Part shown: piece by piece, positions 36,500 through 48,590 of the stretch
How positions within the stretch are numbered: position 1 is the stretch's first letter
Layout: every line of letters starts with the position of its first letter
Assembly (NCBI GenBank): GCA_026826555.1
Contig: JAKSZT010053994.1
Location: 2,185,671-2,249,670 of the forward strand
Source of the DNA: Tolypeutes matacus
Lineage: Eukaryota > Chordata > Mammalia > Cingulata > Chlamyphoridae
Reading direction: 5' to 3'
DNA: 64,000 nucleotides
Notes under the pieces: generated by a model
Database searches by the model: none
The model's input: the letters and a program-made list of their open reading frames with translations, nothing else
What the model was told of the DNA's origin: nothing
Made by a program: the position numbers and the translations under genes

Positions 36500-37862
36500 C
36501 AAGGAAAACATCTTCAGAGTTGATCCAAGATGGCATTGGAGTAATTCAGGCAGGGGCAACTCTTTTGAAAAAATAAGGGAGAGGACATAAAAGTATCCTG
36601 AGGAAGCCTCTTTGGGGGCACATTCAGGCCAGGAAAGTGTGACATGAATCCTCCAGGAGGGACTGGGGACACAAAGACAGAGAGGCCAAAGGGAAAACCA
36701 TGAGTTGATAAGGTTTGGCTGGGAATGCCCCAACATACAGGCAAATGGCCTCAGAAAGACCTACAGCTGAGCAGCCAACCTAGAGGAGAAGAGAGATTCC
36801 TCCATGAGAAGAGAAAGGGTGCAGCAGAGGGCTGACTGTGATTTCTCTTCCATGAATATAACTACCATAACTCATGAGCTCAGAAGAAGTAGTTGAAATT
36901 GAATGACAACTTTCTGGAAGGTTTCTCAGGAGTACCATTTGCTGGCCAGCTGGGAAAGTGAAGTAAGACAGACTGGTATCTCCTGATTGTTTCCTTGCCA
37001 TGGCAGACCTGGATGGACCCCATTAGTGGCTACCTGACACAGTTTTGAGTACTAAACAGGGCAATATTAAAGTTTTATTTAAAAATTATATTCACATAAC
37101 ATATGCTCTTTCCAAAGTGTATAATCAATGACTTTTATAAATAATTGTTAAGAATAGCCAGAAATAGCATCTATGTACAGGGGAAACAGAGAGAGATTGG
37201 TAGGTGAGGAATTTTATTGTTTGTTTGTCTGGTTTTTGTTTATTATTATTGTTATTGAAATAATGAAAATGCTCTAATAAGGATTGAAATTATGAAGGCA
37301 GAACTTTGATTATACCAAATACTATTGATTGTATGCTTTATTAATATGTGTATGCTTTACACATGATTGTATGCTTTATTAATGTGTATTAATAAAATTA
37401 ATTTGTTTTAAAAATAAAATAAGAATATATAATCCAATGGAAAAAATAAACTAAAATAAAAGAGTAACTATGAAATAAAATCACTAGGCAAGAAAGAGAA
37501 ATTGACCAACAAAGCAAAATCATGAACAAGAGTAGATGCTTAGGAATCAACAAAGTATAATAATCCACAGTAATAAACATAAAGATATGTCCCAGTAAAA
37601 GGAAAAAGCCAAGAATCTAGATAAGATTTAGGATTTAAGTCAACTAATAAATGATGCTTTAAGAAACCTCCTTAATCAATTTAAGGACATGAAGAAAAAT
37701 ATGATTAAAATGATAAAGGATATTAAGGTGATTCTCTGTGTGAGCATAAAGAAATTTTTGAAAGCCTAGAAAAGGAAGGTAACAGAGTTTATAGGAATGA
37801 AAGACACATTTTTTTGGGATGAAAAATCCATAGATGCATATAACAGCAGATTTGAAATGAAA

Positions 37863-37877
37863 AATTTTCCAATCTTT
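37863..37877. repeat. TSD of the SINE, left copy
   Basis: 'aattttccaatcttt' is repeated exactly (15/15) at 38062-38076. Confidence 0.95.
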
Positions 37878-38061
37878 TTTTTTTTTTTTTAAAGATTTTA
37901 TTTATTTATTCATTTATCCCCCCCTTGCTGCTTGTGCTCGCTGGGTCAGCTAACCATGCCGCGCGGGCAGGCTTGCCTTCACCAGGAGGCCTTGGGAACC
38001 GAACCCGGGGCCTCCCATATGGTAAACGGGAGCCCTACTGATTGAGCCACAGCCGCTTCCC
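37878..38061 (-). mobile_element. DAS-type tRNA-derived SINE with intact TSD
   Basis: Minus-strand element of 184 bp: poly-T, 'aaagattttatttatttattc', a GC-rich body with CpGs ('gccgcgcgggcaggc'), then the antisense tRNA-like head 'gggaaccgaacccggggcc' (B box) to 'gattgagccacagccgcttccc' (head end). Perfect 15-bp TSD and retained CpGs mark it as one of the youngest insertions here. SINEs of this type are pol III transcribed from the head and mobilised by L1. Confidence 0.92.
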
Positions 38062-38076
38062 AATTTTCCAATCTTT
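38062..38076. repeat. TSD of the SINE, right copy
   Basis: Exact partner of 37863-37877. Confidence 0.95.
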
Positions 38077-38484
38077 ATGAAAGATATGAATATAAATGTT
38101 CAAGAAGGATAACATACAGAAAACAGAATAAATCCTAATAGACCTACTCCAAAATAACTATTCAGATTGTCAAAGGCCAAAAATAGAGGATTTTGAGAAC
38201 AGAAAAAAAAAAAAAGAAACATTATTTACAAGCGAGACTTTATAAGGCTAAGTGCTAATCTCTCTTCAGAAACTGTGGAGGCAAGAAGGCAGTGGTACAA
38301 TATATTTAAGATATTGAAAGAGAAAAACAACCAGCCAAGGGTTCTTTACTCAGAAAAACTATCATTCAGGTTTGAAAGCAGAAAATAGTAAGGTATGACA
38401 ACAGAAAGCCAAAGGATAATATGGACAAAGTAAGTAATGCCTTTATAGTAGTAACACTGAATGCTAATAATTTGAACTCCCTGA

Positions 38485-38575
38485 TCTCAGAGGGGGAGGG
38501 GTTGGGTATTTGGGAATCCACTATATTTTCTATGTGACTTATCTGTAACCTAAAGCTTTTTAAAATAAAGTGGAA
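38485..38575 (+). mobile_element. Very short L1 3' tail
   Basis: 'gggggaggggttgggtatttgggaatcc' to 'gtaacctaaagctttttaaaataaag' is only the last 90 bases of the L1-F/E type 3' end, so an extremely 5'-truncated insertion in the old L1. Confidence 0.7.
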
Positions 38576-38689
38576 AAAATACACTAGGGGAATATACAAG
38601 AGAAATCATCAATATACATAAAAGAAAACAGATCTTACAGTGATGAAAGGCACAATGCAATAAAATGTTTTTAAATATCATTTTATTTT
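38576..38689 (+). mobile_element. Old L1 continuation between insertions
   Basis: AT-rich strip between two L1 tails; by position it is part of the old plus-strand L1 (36500-42955). No motif of its own. Confidence 0.35.
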
Positions 38690-40283
38690 TGGTTTTGTTT
38701 CGGGGGAAGTTTTAGATTGCAGAAGGGTTGCAGCTGTAGCAGTGGAGAATCATGGGTGTGGGGTGTCTTGCTGGAGGGATAGTGGGAAGGGGTCCACCTG
38801 AAGTATGCCTATATAGAATATGAATGTGTTCAAGGGGTCATGGGGTGTTGTCTCAGTGGGTGGACACACACACAACAATAGATGGAAGATTGAATTCACA
38901 TCCTGGGGAGCTCTGCTACATTCCCTAATAGAGTGGTAAGAATCTTTCGAGAAAATGGAACTTCCCTAATGAAGAGGACAGCAAAACCATGAGGCCTTTG
39001 AAATTGATGTTTATACTTATGAACTTTGTTCTTGTGAAATTGAAACTTGGGCTAGTAAAATATATTGCCTAAGAATTACCACCTGAAAGCTTCCTTGTTC
39101 AAACGTGGCCTCTCTCTAAGCCAAACTCAACATATAAACTCACTACCTTCCCCCCAGCATGGGACATGAATCCTGGGGATGAACCCCTCTGGCACCAAGG
39201 GAATATTATCTAGTGCCCACTAGTGATGCATTTGGAAAAAGACCTTGACCCAAAGGGGGAAATATTAAATACAAAGAGTTTTTATAGCTAAGAGATTTCT
39301 AAGTTAGTTGGGAGATCATTCTAGAGGTTAAACTTATGCACATCTCAGCAGGATTTCATTGACTTCCACAGTAAACAGTGCTTCAAGCAGGCATGCTCCT
39401 GAGGATTCTGGAGACATCTAGACTCTGTAGCAGGGCAATCACCACCCCATTGGTGGGCCATACCTTGGAATATATGATAACCTATCTCTAGAACATAACA
39501 CATTTAGACTAATGTATAATTCACCTATACATGCTTCTTGGCTCCTTTTATTTGAACTTATAATTGGCACTATACCTGTTAAATATCTGTCCCAGATACT
39601 TAAATATTCTGACCGTTAATATTAAGGTTGAGCCCCAAATATCAGCAGAGATGCAGTCAACACCTACTCTCCAGTTCATTGGACACACGCAGGACAACTA
39701 ACAAAGATAATGATGGACAACACCCTTCCCCAAAACAAAAAGTATCTGCAACTGCAAGTCAGACAGTTCCATCCATCTGCCCCATCAAATCTACGTACCC
39801 TCTCAATCAAAAACAGTTCACGATCACAAATCCTCAAGATTGAAGAAAGAACAAACATAAGGGGGAAATGCAAATATGGACTAAAGTAGAATTATTATTA
39901 TAGTAATGGAAGGACTTGTAACATTGATATAAAGGCAGTAGCCACCAGATGTTCTGAGTGGAAGGAGAGGGAAGAATAGGTGTAGCAAGGGGCATTTCTG
40001 GGACATTGTATTGTTCTGTGTTACATTGCAATGATGGATACAAGTAATTATACATTTTGTCAAAAGCTATGAAATTGTGAAGTGCAAAGTGTAAATCAAA
40101 ATCTAAACTATAGACCATGGTTAATAGCAATGATTCAATATGTATTCATCAATTGTAACAAGTATACCACACTAAAGAATGATGTTGTTAATGGGAGAAA
40201 GTGTGGGAAGGGGAAGGAGTGGGGTATATTTTTGATGTAACATTTATGTAATCTACAGCTTCTTTAAAAATAAAGGAAAAAAC
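38690..40283 (+). mobile_element. L1-D: 5'-truncated L1 3' region
   Basis: Sense L1 3' region starting at 'ggaagttttagattgcag' (about 38706) and running through 'tgtctcagtgggtgga', 'ctctctaagcc', 'gcaggatttcattgac' to the end 'atgtaatctacagcttctttaaaaataaag'. The same start point is used by L1-E at 52940. It lies in old L1 ORF2, which resumes at 40284. Confidence 0.85.
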
Positions 40284-40291
40284 TCTCCAAA

Positions 40292-40996
40292 ATGAAAAGT
40301 CCAGGTCTAGATGGTTTCATATATGAATTATATCAATCATTTAAAGAAGATCCAATAACAATTTTGCTCAGTCTTCCAAACATTGAAAAGCAAGGAATAA
40401 GACCGATCATATTCTATAAAGCTAACATCACTCTAATACCAAAGCCAAATAAAGACATTATGAAAAACAAAATTTACAGACACATTTGTTTATTGAATAT
40501 GGATGCAAAAATCTTCAATAAAATAATTGCTACTGAATCTAAAAACATGTCAAAAAAACTATACATTATGATCATGTGAGTTTTATACCAGAATGCAAGG
40601 GTGATTCAACATAAAAAAATCAATCTGTGTAATAACTCATATTGAAAAATTGAATAAGAAAAATCACATGATTATTTCAAGTGATGCAGAAAAGACATTT
40701 GACTAAATACAATCTCCTTTCTTGATAAAAATCACTCTGAAACTTAGGCATAGAAGGAAACTTTCTCAATATGATAAAATGTATATATGAAAAACACAGC
40801 TAAAATTGTAAATAATGGTGAAAGACTGAAAGCTTTCCCACTGAGATCAGGAAAAAGACAAGGATGCTCACTCTTCCCATTCTTATACAATACTGTGATA
40901 GATGTTCTAGCTAATGCAAATAGGCAAGAAAAAGAAATAAAATGCACCCAAATAGGAAAGGAAGAAGTAAAATTTAGATATTCACTGAAGATATGA
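40292..40996 (+). pseudogene. L1 ORF2 reverse transcriptase remnant
   Basis: Two frames, 40292-40579 (MKSPGLDGFIYELYQSF, then [20 protein letters not shown]) and 40787-40996 ([20 protein letters not shown]), cover early RT blocks of L1 ORF2p. The catalytic F-x-DD box expected downstream, near 40985, is disrupted by a frameshift. It is dead as an enzyme. Confidence 0.75.
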
Positions 40997-41954
40997 TCTT
41001 ATACTTAGAATATCTAAATAAATCCACAATAAAACTATTAGAATCCATAGACAATTTAACTAAAGTTGTCAGATACAATATTAATACACAAAAATTAATA
41101 GCATTTTTATACATTACTAATGAGCAATCTGAGGAGGAGGCAGAAGAAAGTTTTCATTTGCAATTGCGATGAAAAGAATCAAATATTTTGTAATAAATTT
41201 AGCCAAAAAGGTAAAAACCTATATTCAGAAAACTATAAAACATTGCTAAAAGAAACCATGGATCCAAATAAATGGAAGGTTATACCATATACTTGAGTTG
41301 GATGCCTAAATATCATTAATATGTCAATTCTACCCAAACTTGTCTACAGATTTAATGCAATCCTAAAAAAAATTCCAATATTTTTCTTTGCAGAATTGGA
41401 AAAGTGAAGTATCAAATTTATCTGGTAGAGTAAAATCCCCCAAGTAGCCAAAAATATCTTTAAAAAGAAGAAAAAATTGGAGGACTCTCAATTCCAGACT
41501 TTTAAACATATTGCCTACCTACAGTGTTAAAAATAGCATGGTACTGGCATAAAGATAGATTGACCAATAGGATAGAAAGGAGTGTTTGAAAATAGATCCT
41601 CATATCTTTGGTCAAGTGATCTTTAACAAGATTGGTAAACCCACTGAACATATTCAACAAATGGCACTAGGAAAACTGGATATCCATATCTAAAAGAAAA
41701 AAAAAAAAGGACCCTTATCTCAACCTTATACTAAACTTAATTCAAAATGGATCAAAGATCTAAATATAAAAACTAGAACCAAAAAATTCTTAGAAGGAAA
41801 TGTGTAGAAATATCTTAAAGACCTTGTGGTTGGTGGTAGAATCTTAGACTTTACACCCAAAGCATGAGCAACAAAAGAAAAATTCAGTAAAAGGGACTGA
41901 TTCAAAATTATTTTTGTTATTCAAAAGACTTTTCCAAGAAAGTAAAAGATTTGA

Positions 41955-42112
41955 AGCAGAGGAGGCATTACCATCCCAAAGTCCTCAAGGTTGAAGAATA
42001 AACAAACGTAAGGGAGGAATGCAACCATGGACAAAGTAAATATACTAATATTGTAGTAATGGAACACCATGTAACATTGATATAAAGAGTGGTTACCAGA
42101 GGTTCCACTGGT
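41955..42112 (+). mobile_element. Internal L1 3'-region fragment without a tail
   Basis: 'ggcattaccatcccaaagtcctcaaggttgaag' through 'gatataaagagtggttaccagaggttcca' matches the middle of the L1-E 3' region (about 62330-62470) but lacks the 3' end and A-tail. Old L1 ORF2 lies on both sides. Confidence 0.6.
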
Positions 42113-42955
42113 GTATGTGTTAAAAAATGCAAACTCTGTCAAAGATGATCTGGAAGTTCCTCAGGAAACTAAATATACAACCTGCATATGATTCAGCAAT
42201 TCCACTCTTAGAGATATATCCAGAAGAACTAAAAGCAAGGATACAAACAGACATTTTCATGCCAATATGCATAGTGGCAATAATCACAATTGCCAAAAGA
42301 TGAAAACAACCATTGAATGGGTAAACAAGATGTGGTATATTCATATGATGGGATATTATTCAAACGTAAGAAGAAATCTATTGGGAAGCACATGACAACA
42401 TGGAAAAACCTTGAGGATGTTATGTTGAGTGAAATAAGCCAGACACAAGAGGACAAATATTGTATGGTCGCACTGATATGAACTAAATGCAATGAGTAGG
42501 CTTGTGGGGTTGGACTATGAAGTCTAGGTTAGTAGGAGATGGAATGTGGGAAGAGAAGGGGGAGAAGATGATGAATGTATGTAGACTGTTTAATAAGGTT
42601 AAATACAAATATGTGATAATGGTTGGACTTGATGGTAACACATTATAATGAATGTAACAATCATTTGTTTTATGGATGCCTTTTTGGTTGAAACGAGTGG
42701 TCTAGGAAGAAAAATGCTACTTGGAGGACAGCTGGAGGATGATATTGGGCCTGTATAACAATGATTTTGGATGTAGATGAAATTTGTGGGTAATAATATA
42801 AATACAGGCGTGTTCTACTTCAGCTTGTTAAGAGCGTGGTGATACATGGAAAAATATAACTATATAATTTACGGACTATAGTTAAGTACAGCATTGTAAT
42901 GTTTCTATAGCGAAAGGAAAGTATGCAATATATTAATTCTAAGATAAAAAAGAAT

Positions 42956-43574
42956 ATGGGTTTGGTTTTGTGATATATGAATACAATTAAGCTTTTCTTC
43001 TCTTCTTCAATCTTTTTCATTAATAAAGAGACCTTGACTATGTTATTTAAATAATTTGTGTTCATCTTCCTGAACATTAAAATAACAATTAATCTAGCAG
43101 TTGGAATTAGATGAGATAAAATGCCTGAGAAAGAACATTTTTAGGATTATTTTTTTTTTTGTAATTGATGAGCTGCCAATTTCTGTTTTTTTATTTTTGT
43201 GAACTTGAAATAAAATTGTTAATTTAAAAAAATCTTTGAATCAATTATTTAACCCCTATATAAATTCAGTGCAATTCACAAATACCACTTGGATTTTTTA
43301 ACTTTATTATATCTTGCTAAGTTTCTATGGGAAAATCATATGAACATTAAAAAAAAAAAACTGATAGTGCTCTTTAGTGAAGAACAGTTTTTGGTAGTAA
43401 ATCTTAAAATGTACTTTAAATATGTAGTCATGAAAATACAGCTACAGTTGAGAGAAAACTAAATAAGATGAAAGAAATGGATAACTAGCTATCTCTTTGG
43501 GATACAATATAATGATGAAACTAGATCCAAACCACCCTTTCTAAATGAAAATTAATTATATAACAAATACCATT
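42956..43574. other. No gene or recognised repeat
   Basis: AT-rich DNA with poly-T and poly-A runs (43150, 43350) between an old L1 end and the MaLR LTR. Nothing recognised. Confidence 0.4.
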
Positions 43575-43971
43575 TCAATAAGGATGGTGATTTGATGTTG
43601 TATGTACTCCATAAAAACACATTTTTAAATATAATCCATTCCTGTTGGTGTGAACCCATTGTAAGTAGGAAATTTTAATGAAGATACTTCAGTTAAAACA
43701 GTGTGGTCCACCACAATACATCTTAATTCTATTACTAGAGTATTTTAAAGCAGTGGGAGAGAAGAAAATAAGCAACAGATGTAAGAAGCTGAAATCAATG
43801 AAACTCAGAATTCTGAGCACAGAGGTCAGGAGAGGCTGTCATATGCATTGTGATGTGACAATCTAAGAACTAAGAATCTCCAGTATCTAGCCCTACAGTG
43901 CCAGTCTTTTGTTAGAAAGCATCAACTTGATGATACCTTCATTTGGTCTTTCTTTTAGCATCAGAAACATG
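43575..43971 (+). mobile_element. MaLR-like provirus, 5' LTR (first part)
   Basis: Aligns with the 3' LTR at 46270: 'gtatgta.tcc', 'gttggtgtgaacccattgtaagtagga', 'cttcagttaaaacagtgtgg', '..gcatcaacttgatgatacc'. It is cut at 43971 by an L1 tail and resumes near 44880 with 'atgtaagcaaataaatctccctta'. Confidence 0.65.
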
Positions 43972-44813
43972 TAAGTGGGCTTTACTTTGGAATTTATGCT
44001 CCCCTGTGTAACAAAGTTAGACTCATTTATAGTTTCCCTACAAATGGCTTTTCTGCCCCTTCTATGTGAACTTATAATTAGCATTATACTTGTTAAATAT
44101 ATGTCCCAGGGCCTTAAATCTTTGGTCCATTCATGTGCCAGTTGAGCTCAGAATCCCAGGAAAGTTGCAACATCTACTCTCCTGTTCATTGGACTCACCC
44201 AGGCGAACTAACAATGAGAAGATGATGGGCAATGCCCATCCCAAAGAACAGACAGTGTCTGCAACTACAGGCTAGATAGTTCTGTCCATCAGCCCCATAG
44301 AATTTAAGCCACATCTCGATTAGAAGGAGAGTAGACATCACCATCCCCAAATCCTCAAGACTGTGGAATGAACAATGGACTAAATTAGACTTATTATTCT
44401 ATTATAGACTTATTATTTCAGCAATCGAAGAACTTTTACCATTGATATAAAGGCATTGGCCACCGGAGTTTCTGAAGGGAAGGAGAGGGAAGAATAGGTG
44501 TAATATGGGGGCATTTTCAGGGCATTGGTATTGTCCTACATGACATTGCAATGACAGATACAGGCCAGTATATATTTTGTTATAACATACAAAATTGTGC
44601 AGGACAGATTATAAACTGTAATGTAAACTATAGTCCACAGTTAGTAGCAATGCTTCGATATGTGTCTATCAATCATAACAAATGTAGCACACTACTTAAA
44701 GTTGTTGTTAAAGTGGAAAAGTGTGGGAGGGAGGATGGGTGTAGCATATGGGAATCCCATATATTTTATTGTAACATTTATGCTATCTAAATCTTCTTAA
44801 AAACAAAAAAGAA

Positions 44814-44851
<38 letters not shown>
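43972..44851 (+). mobile_element. 5'-truncated L1 tail inside the LTR
   Basis: About 835 bases of the L1 3' region ('ttactttggaatttatgctcccc' to 'gctatctaaatcttct'), then an A-rich tail that has become an AAAT microsatellite (44812-44851). A short 'atgtaag' occurs at both edges (43969-43975; about 44886-44892) and may be part of the TSD. Confidence 0.85.
44812..44851. repeat. (AAAT)n microsatellite
   Basis: Ten uninterrupted AAAT units grown from the L1 A-tail. Confidence 0.95.
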
Positions 44852-44853
<2 letters not shown>

Positions 44854-44879
44854 AAGTGTAACCTTTAAAGAAACAAAAG

Positions 44880-44965
44880 AAATAAATGTAAGCAAATAAA
44901 TCTCCCTTATTTAACCTGACCCATAATATGTTTTATGCTTAAGTAGTATAGGAAATTAAACCATA
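44880..44965 (+). mobile_element. MaLR-like 5' LTR, end
   Basis: 'gtaagcaaataaatctcccttatttaa' equals the 3' LTR end at about 46655-46685 ('aatttccattgtttaagtcaacc'). It carries the LTR's AATAAA. This completes the LTR broken at 43971. Confidence 0.6.
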
Positions 44966-44984
44966 TTTAGGAAATGGGAGTGGG

Positions 44985-46265
44985 TTGCTGTTATCCAAAA
45001 ATGTGGAAATGGCTTTAGAATTGGGTAATGTTTAGAGACGGGAAGAATTGTGAGGTGATTGATAGAAAAGTTCTAGATTGTTTTGAAGAGACTGTTGGTA
45101 GAAATAAGGATGCTAAATTTACTTCAAACAAGGTCTTAGAAGAAAATGATGAATGTGTTATTGGATACTTAAGGAAAGGAATCCTTGTTTTAAAGTAGCA
45201 GATAATTTGGTGAAATTTAGTTCTGATGTCAGGTGGAAGGAAGACCTTAAAAATAATGAACTTGGGTACTTAGCCAAACAGATTTCCAAGCTAAGTATTG
45301 AAAGTACAACCTGATTTCTCCATGCAGGCTATACTAAATGAGAGTGGAAAGGGATAAGCTAAGAACTCAACTCCTGGGTAACAAGAAACCAGAAATTAAA
45401 GATTTGGAAAATTCTGAGCTTCCAGAAAGTAGTCTTTAGATAATAGTGTTCCATGTCAGGTTTTATCTAAACACGGAACCAGTCAGATATTTCAGGATAG
45501 TTAAGATTGGAAATGAAGTTATGTAGAAAATATCTATGGAATGTCCAATTGTCTGATGGTTTGGATCCCTGTGAACAAGTTGTTTTTGTTTTGTTTTGTT
45601 TTTTCATAAATTGTATGAAACTAACCATTGTCAGCCTGAACAAAAAGGGACAGAAGAAGGACAAATTTAAGGAAGTATGACTACAAGGGCAGAACCATGG
45701 AAGCTGAGGTCTGCACTCTAAAGATATGCTTTTGCTAGGATTGAGCCCATGTGTGTGGAAAGTGTGGGTCTGTCCTTGAACTTTGAGTGGGTGGGCCTAC
45801 TGACCCTTGTTAAGAGAAAGTACTGCTTCCCCATAACTTGGAGTGGGTGGAGCCTTTACTCCAGATTTCAAGTTTAAAGCTGCAGTGAAGCACTTAGAAG
45901 GGTGGACTGTCACTCCATCATCCCTGAAGGACAATGCATCTATCTATAGATTATTCTCACATCTTGAATTCTAATGGAGGATGTTTTGCTGTATTTTGGA
46001 ATTATTTGGGAACTGTGACCCCTGTTTTGCTTCAATTTATCCTTATGGGGATGGAATGTTTAACCTATGCTTATCTGACCTTTATATATTGGAAGCAGAT
46101 AAATTGTTCTCTAAGTTTCACAGAGTGGAAAGGTGCCCCAGTACAGAAAACATCCATAGCCAATTTTGAGGAGACTTTGTAAATAGCACTGCATCTAAAT
46201 GACTTAAGGCTTTTGGAATGTTGTGATAAAATGCACACATTTTGCTTGTAGAAAAAACAAGTCTG
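44985..46265 (+). mobile_element. MaLR internal region
   Basis: Phrases such as 'ggctttagaattgggtaatgtttagagacggg', 'agactgttggtagaaataaggatgctaaa' and 'gatatttcaggatag' are those of ERVL-MaLR internal sequences, a gag-derived but mostly non-coding region. It lies between two like-oriented LTRs. Frames of 65-82 codons here carry no domain. Confidence 0.7.
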
Positions 46266-46269
46266 TTTG

Positions 46270-46715
46270 GGGTCCAGAGTGTGGAGTGTGGTGATTTGGA
46301 ACTGTATGTACCACAGAAGTACATGCTCCTAAAGTTAAAACTTTTGATGTGATTACTTCAGCTAAGGTGTGGACCAACTCAATCACGATGGGTCTTGCTC
46401 CTGTTACAGTGGTCCTTTATAAGAAGAATGAAATTCACAAAGTCATAAAGAAAAGCCACATAGAGAACAGCCAACAGCTTACAACATAAGCAGAACCCAG
46501 ACATGAAGGTGATACCAGAAGATGCCTCCATGTGCTTTGCCATATGACAAACTAAGGACCAAGGATGGCTGGTAGCCAGTCCCAGAATGCCACAGTCTTT
46601 AGGGAAAAGGATTTCCATGATGACAACTTTGATTTGTTTTAACTTCAAAACTAAAAGTTAAAAAATTTCCATTGTTTAAGTCAACCTCTTTCATGATATT
46701 TGTGTTAGCAGGCTG
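46270..46715 (+). mobile_element. MaLR-like provirus, 3' LTR
   Basis: Begins near 'tgtggtgatttggaactgtatgta', with 'cagctaaggtgtggacca', 'cctttataagaagaatgaaattca' and 'tccattgtttaagtcaacc', and ends about 'gttagcaggctgcg'. It is shorter than the 5' LTR near its start, where the 'gtgtgaacccattg' block is missing. Confidence 0.7.
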
Positions 46716-47667
46716 CGAAACTAAAACACAAGGTAAAAGAAATAGAACCATATAATTTACTAGAATTTCTTTTCATTTATCTAGAATCTAGTGTTTTTCA
46801 ATCTAATCTGCAACAAAAGAAAAAAATACAAATGCCATTGATAAATTATTATACAGAAAAAAATCATTAAAATGTTTATATACCATAAAAGAATATTCAG
46901 GATTTATATAGTAAGCTTATCTTACAGGTCTTTATATTCAAAATCAATATTAAGTAAGCTTTTATCAGGCATGAGTTATAGTGCTGCTGGTAATGAATTC
47001 AATGTAAATAAATATATATATATATGTACATATTAAATACAGTTTCTTTAAGCAGAAACACACAAAAATATTTATGAATTTTTCTGTTGACTAAAATGTT
47101 GTGCATAAAAGCTCACATCAATCTTACCCTGAATTTACCCTAGGAGTAATGGCCCAATATTCACTAATTCAGTGTCCATGGTGACTTTATGGAACATAAT
47201 CACCACAAATAATAAGAATTGACTGTCCCAAATTTATTTTCATCTTACATATCCATTAAATATTTGTAAGCTAGTCTATAGAGTTCTTGCACCATTTATG
47301 TTATATTTATATTTGCATATTTTATAGATTGTGTTTATTAAATTTCTTAAATGTTTAATATTGTGATTAATATATAAAAACATTTTGATCTTTAAAAATT
47401 TTCATATACCCAGCCAATTAAATAAAATATCTGATTAGTTTTGATTAGTTTACTTGTGTCCCTTATTGGATTCTCCATAACAAATGTGAAAATAAGTATT
47501 TAAATTTCTTCCTTACCAAACGTTTCCCTTATCTCCTGTTTGTCCAACTTCACTTTGTACATTGCAATGGTTTCCAATATAATATTGAATGGAACAATTG
47601 GGTTTTGTCTGACTTGAAATGGACTACTTCTATCTATTCAAAATAAAGTATATGGTTTACCATGGGA
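46716..47667. other. No gene seen; AT-rich unique-looking DNA
   Basis: No frame above 60 codons, no recognised repeat; a short (TA) run at 47013-47025. Confidence 0.4.
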
Positions 47668-47962
47668 TTTCTTTTTAAAAGATTCATTTATTTCTCCCTG
47701 TCCTCATTGTTTTCACTCTCTGTGTCTGCTCATCTTCTTTTAGGAGGCACCAGGAACCAAACTCAGAATCACTTAAGCCACATCTGTTCCCTGCCTGTTG
47801 AGTCTATTGTTATGTCTTTCATTGTGTCTCCTCATTGCATCATCTTGCCGTGCCAGCCCATTGCATCAGCTCTTATTCTTTTTCTTTAGGAGACCCTGGG
47901 AACCAAACCCAGGACCTCCCATGTGGGAGGCAGGCACCCAAATGCTTGAGCCACATCTGCTC
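47668..47962 (-). mobile_element. DAS-type SINE, dimer-like
   Basis: 'tttttaaaagattcatttatttctccc', the 'tgtgtctgctcatcttcttttaggaggcacc' core, a first antisense head ('aaccaaactcagaatcacttaagcc') and a second ('gaaccaaacccaggacctcccatgtgggagg' to 'gagccacatctgctc'). Two head-like segments suggest a dimer or a longer subfamily than 37878. The next repeat starts immediately after. Confidence 0.75.
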
Positions 47963-48590
47963 TTTATTAGTCAGCCAAAGGGGTGCTGATGCAAAGTACC
48001 AGACACCTGTTGGCTTTTATAAAATGTATTTGTTTGGGGTAGAAGATTACAGTCATAAGACCCTAAAAAGTTCAACTCAAGGTACCACAAGAGGTACTTT
48101 CTCATCCAAAGTCATTGGCCACGTGTTGGAGCAAGATGGTGGACAATGTCTATAATGGTTCCTTCTTCCTCTTAAGGCTCTGTGGTCCCAGCTCTTTCCA
48201 ATGTCAGCTGTAGGCTGGCATAAGGCATTGTCTCTCTTCCCAGGGCTTGATTATTTCCAGGCTCAGCTGCTCTGGTCTCTCCACAAGGTCAGCTGTATAC
48301 CACCAGGCTCTCTCTCTTACTGGGGCCTCTGCCATATCTATGGAGCTATCTTTATTACTCTGTTGTGTGTTTACTTCCAGGGGCTCTAGCATCAAAACTC
48401 AAACTCTCTCCTCTGACATATCATTTTTTCTGAGTCCATGCCCACCAAGAGGATGGGTTCTCAACATCCTATTGATGTGGTCAGATCAAAGCCTGAAATA
48501 TAATTTAATCAAGTAAAAGTGAAACCTCTCAACTTAACACATTCACAATCCAATATCTATTTTTGGAATTCATAAACAATACTAAATGAC
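47963..48590 (+). mobile_element. 0.6 kb interspersed repeat, copy 3
   Basis: 'attagtcagccaaaggggtgctgatgcaaagtacc' to 'ttggaattcataaacaatactaaatgac'. It is the most complete of three copies and holds an extra 'ggccacgtgttggagcaagatgg' block. Plus- and minus-strand frames of 60-106 codons here are not conserved in the other copies. Confidence 0.65.

Larger units (their letters stand above)
36500..38484 (+). mobile_element. Old L1, plus strand (5' UTR, ORF1)
   Basis: Begins near 'gatccaagatggcattgg', the usual L1 5' start pattern, followed by a GC-richer 5' UTR to about 37020. An A-rich ORF1-like part follows with 'ataacagcagatttgaaatga', then ORF1/ORF2-linker sequence 'tgtggaggcaagaaggcagtggtac' at 38274. 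All frames are broken. A SINE sits in it at 37878-38061. It continues at 40284. Confidence 0.65.
40284..42955 (+). mobile_element. Old L1, plus strand (ORF2 and 3' UTR)
   Basis: RT-coding sequence in sense: 'aagtccaggtctagatggttt' (the SPGLDGF region), a frame at 40787-40996 with [20 protein letters not shown] (family RQGCPLSP motif), and the ORF2 C-terminal region near 41490-41560 and 42125-42480. A 3' UTR of a different L1 subfamily follows to about 42955. All frames are broken. Confidence 0.8.
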
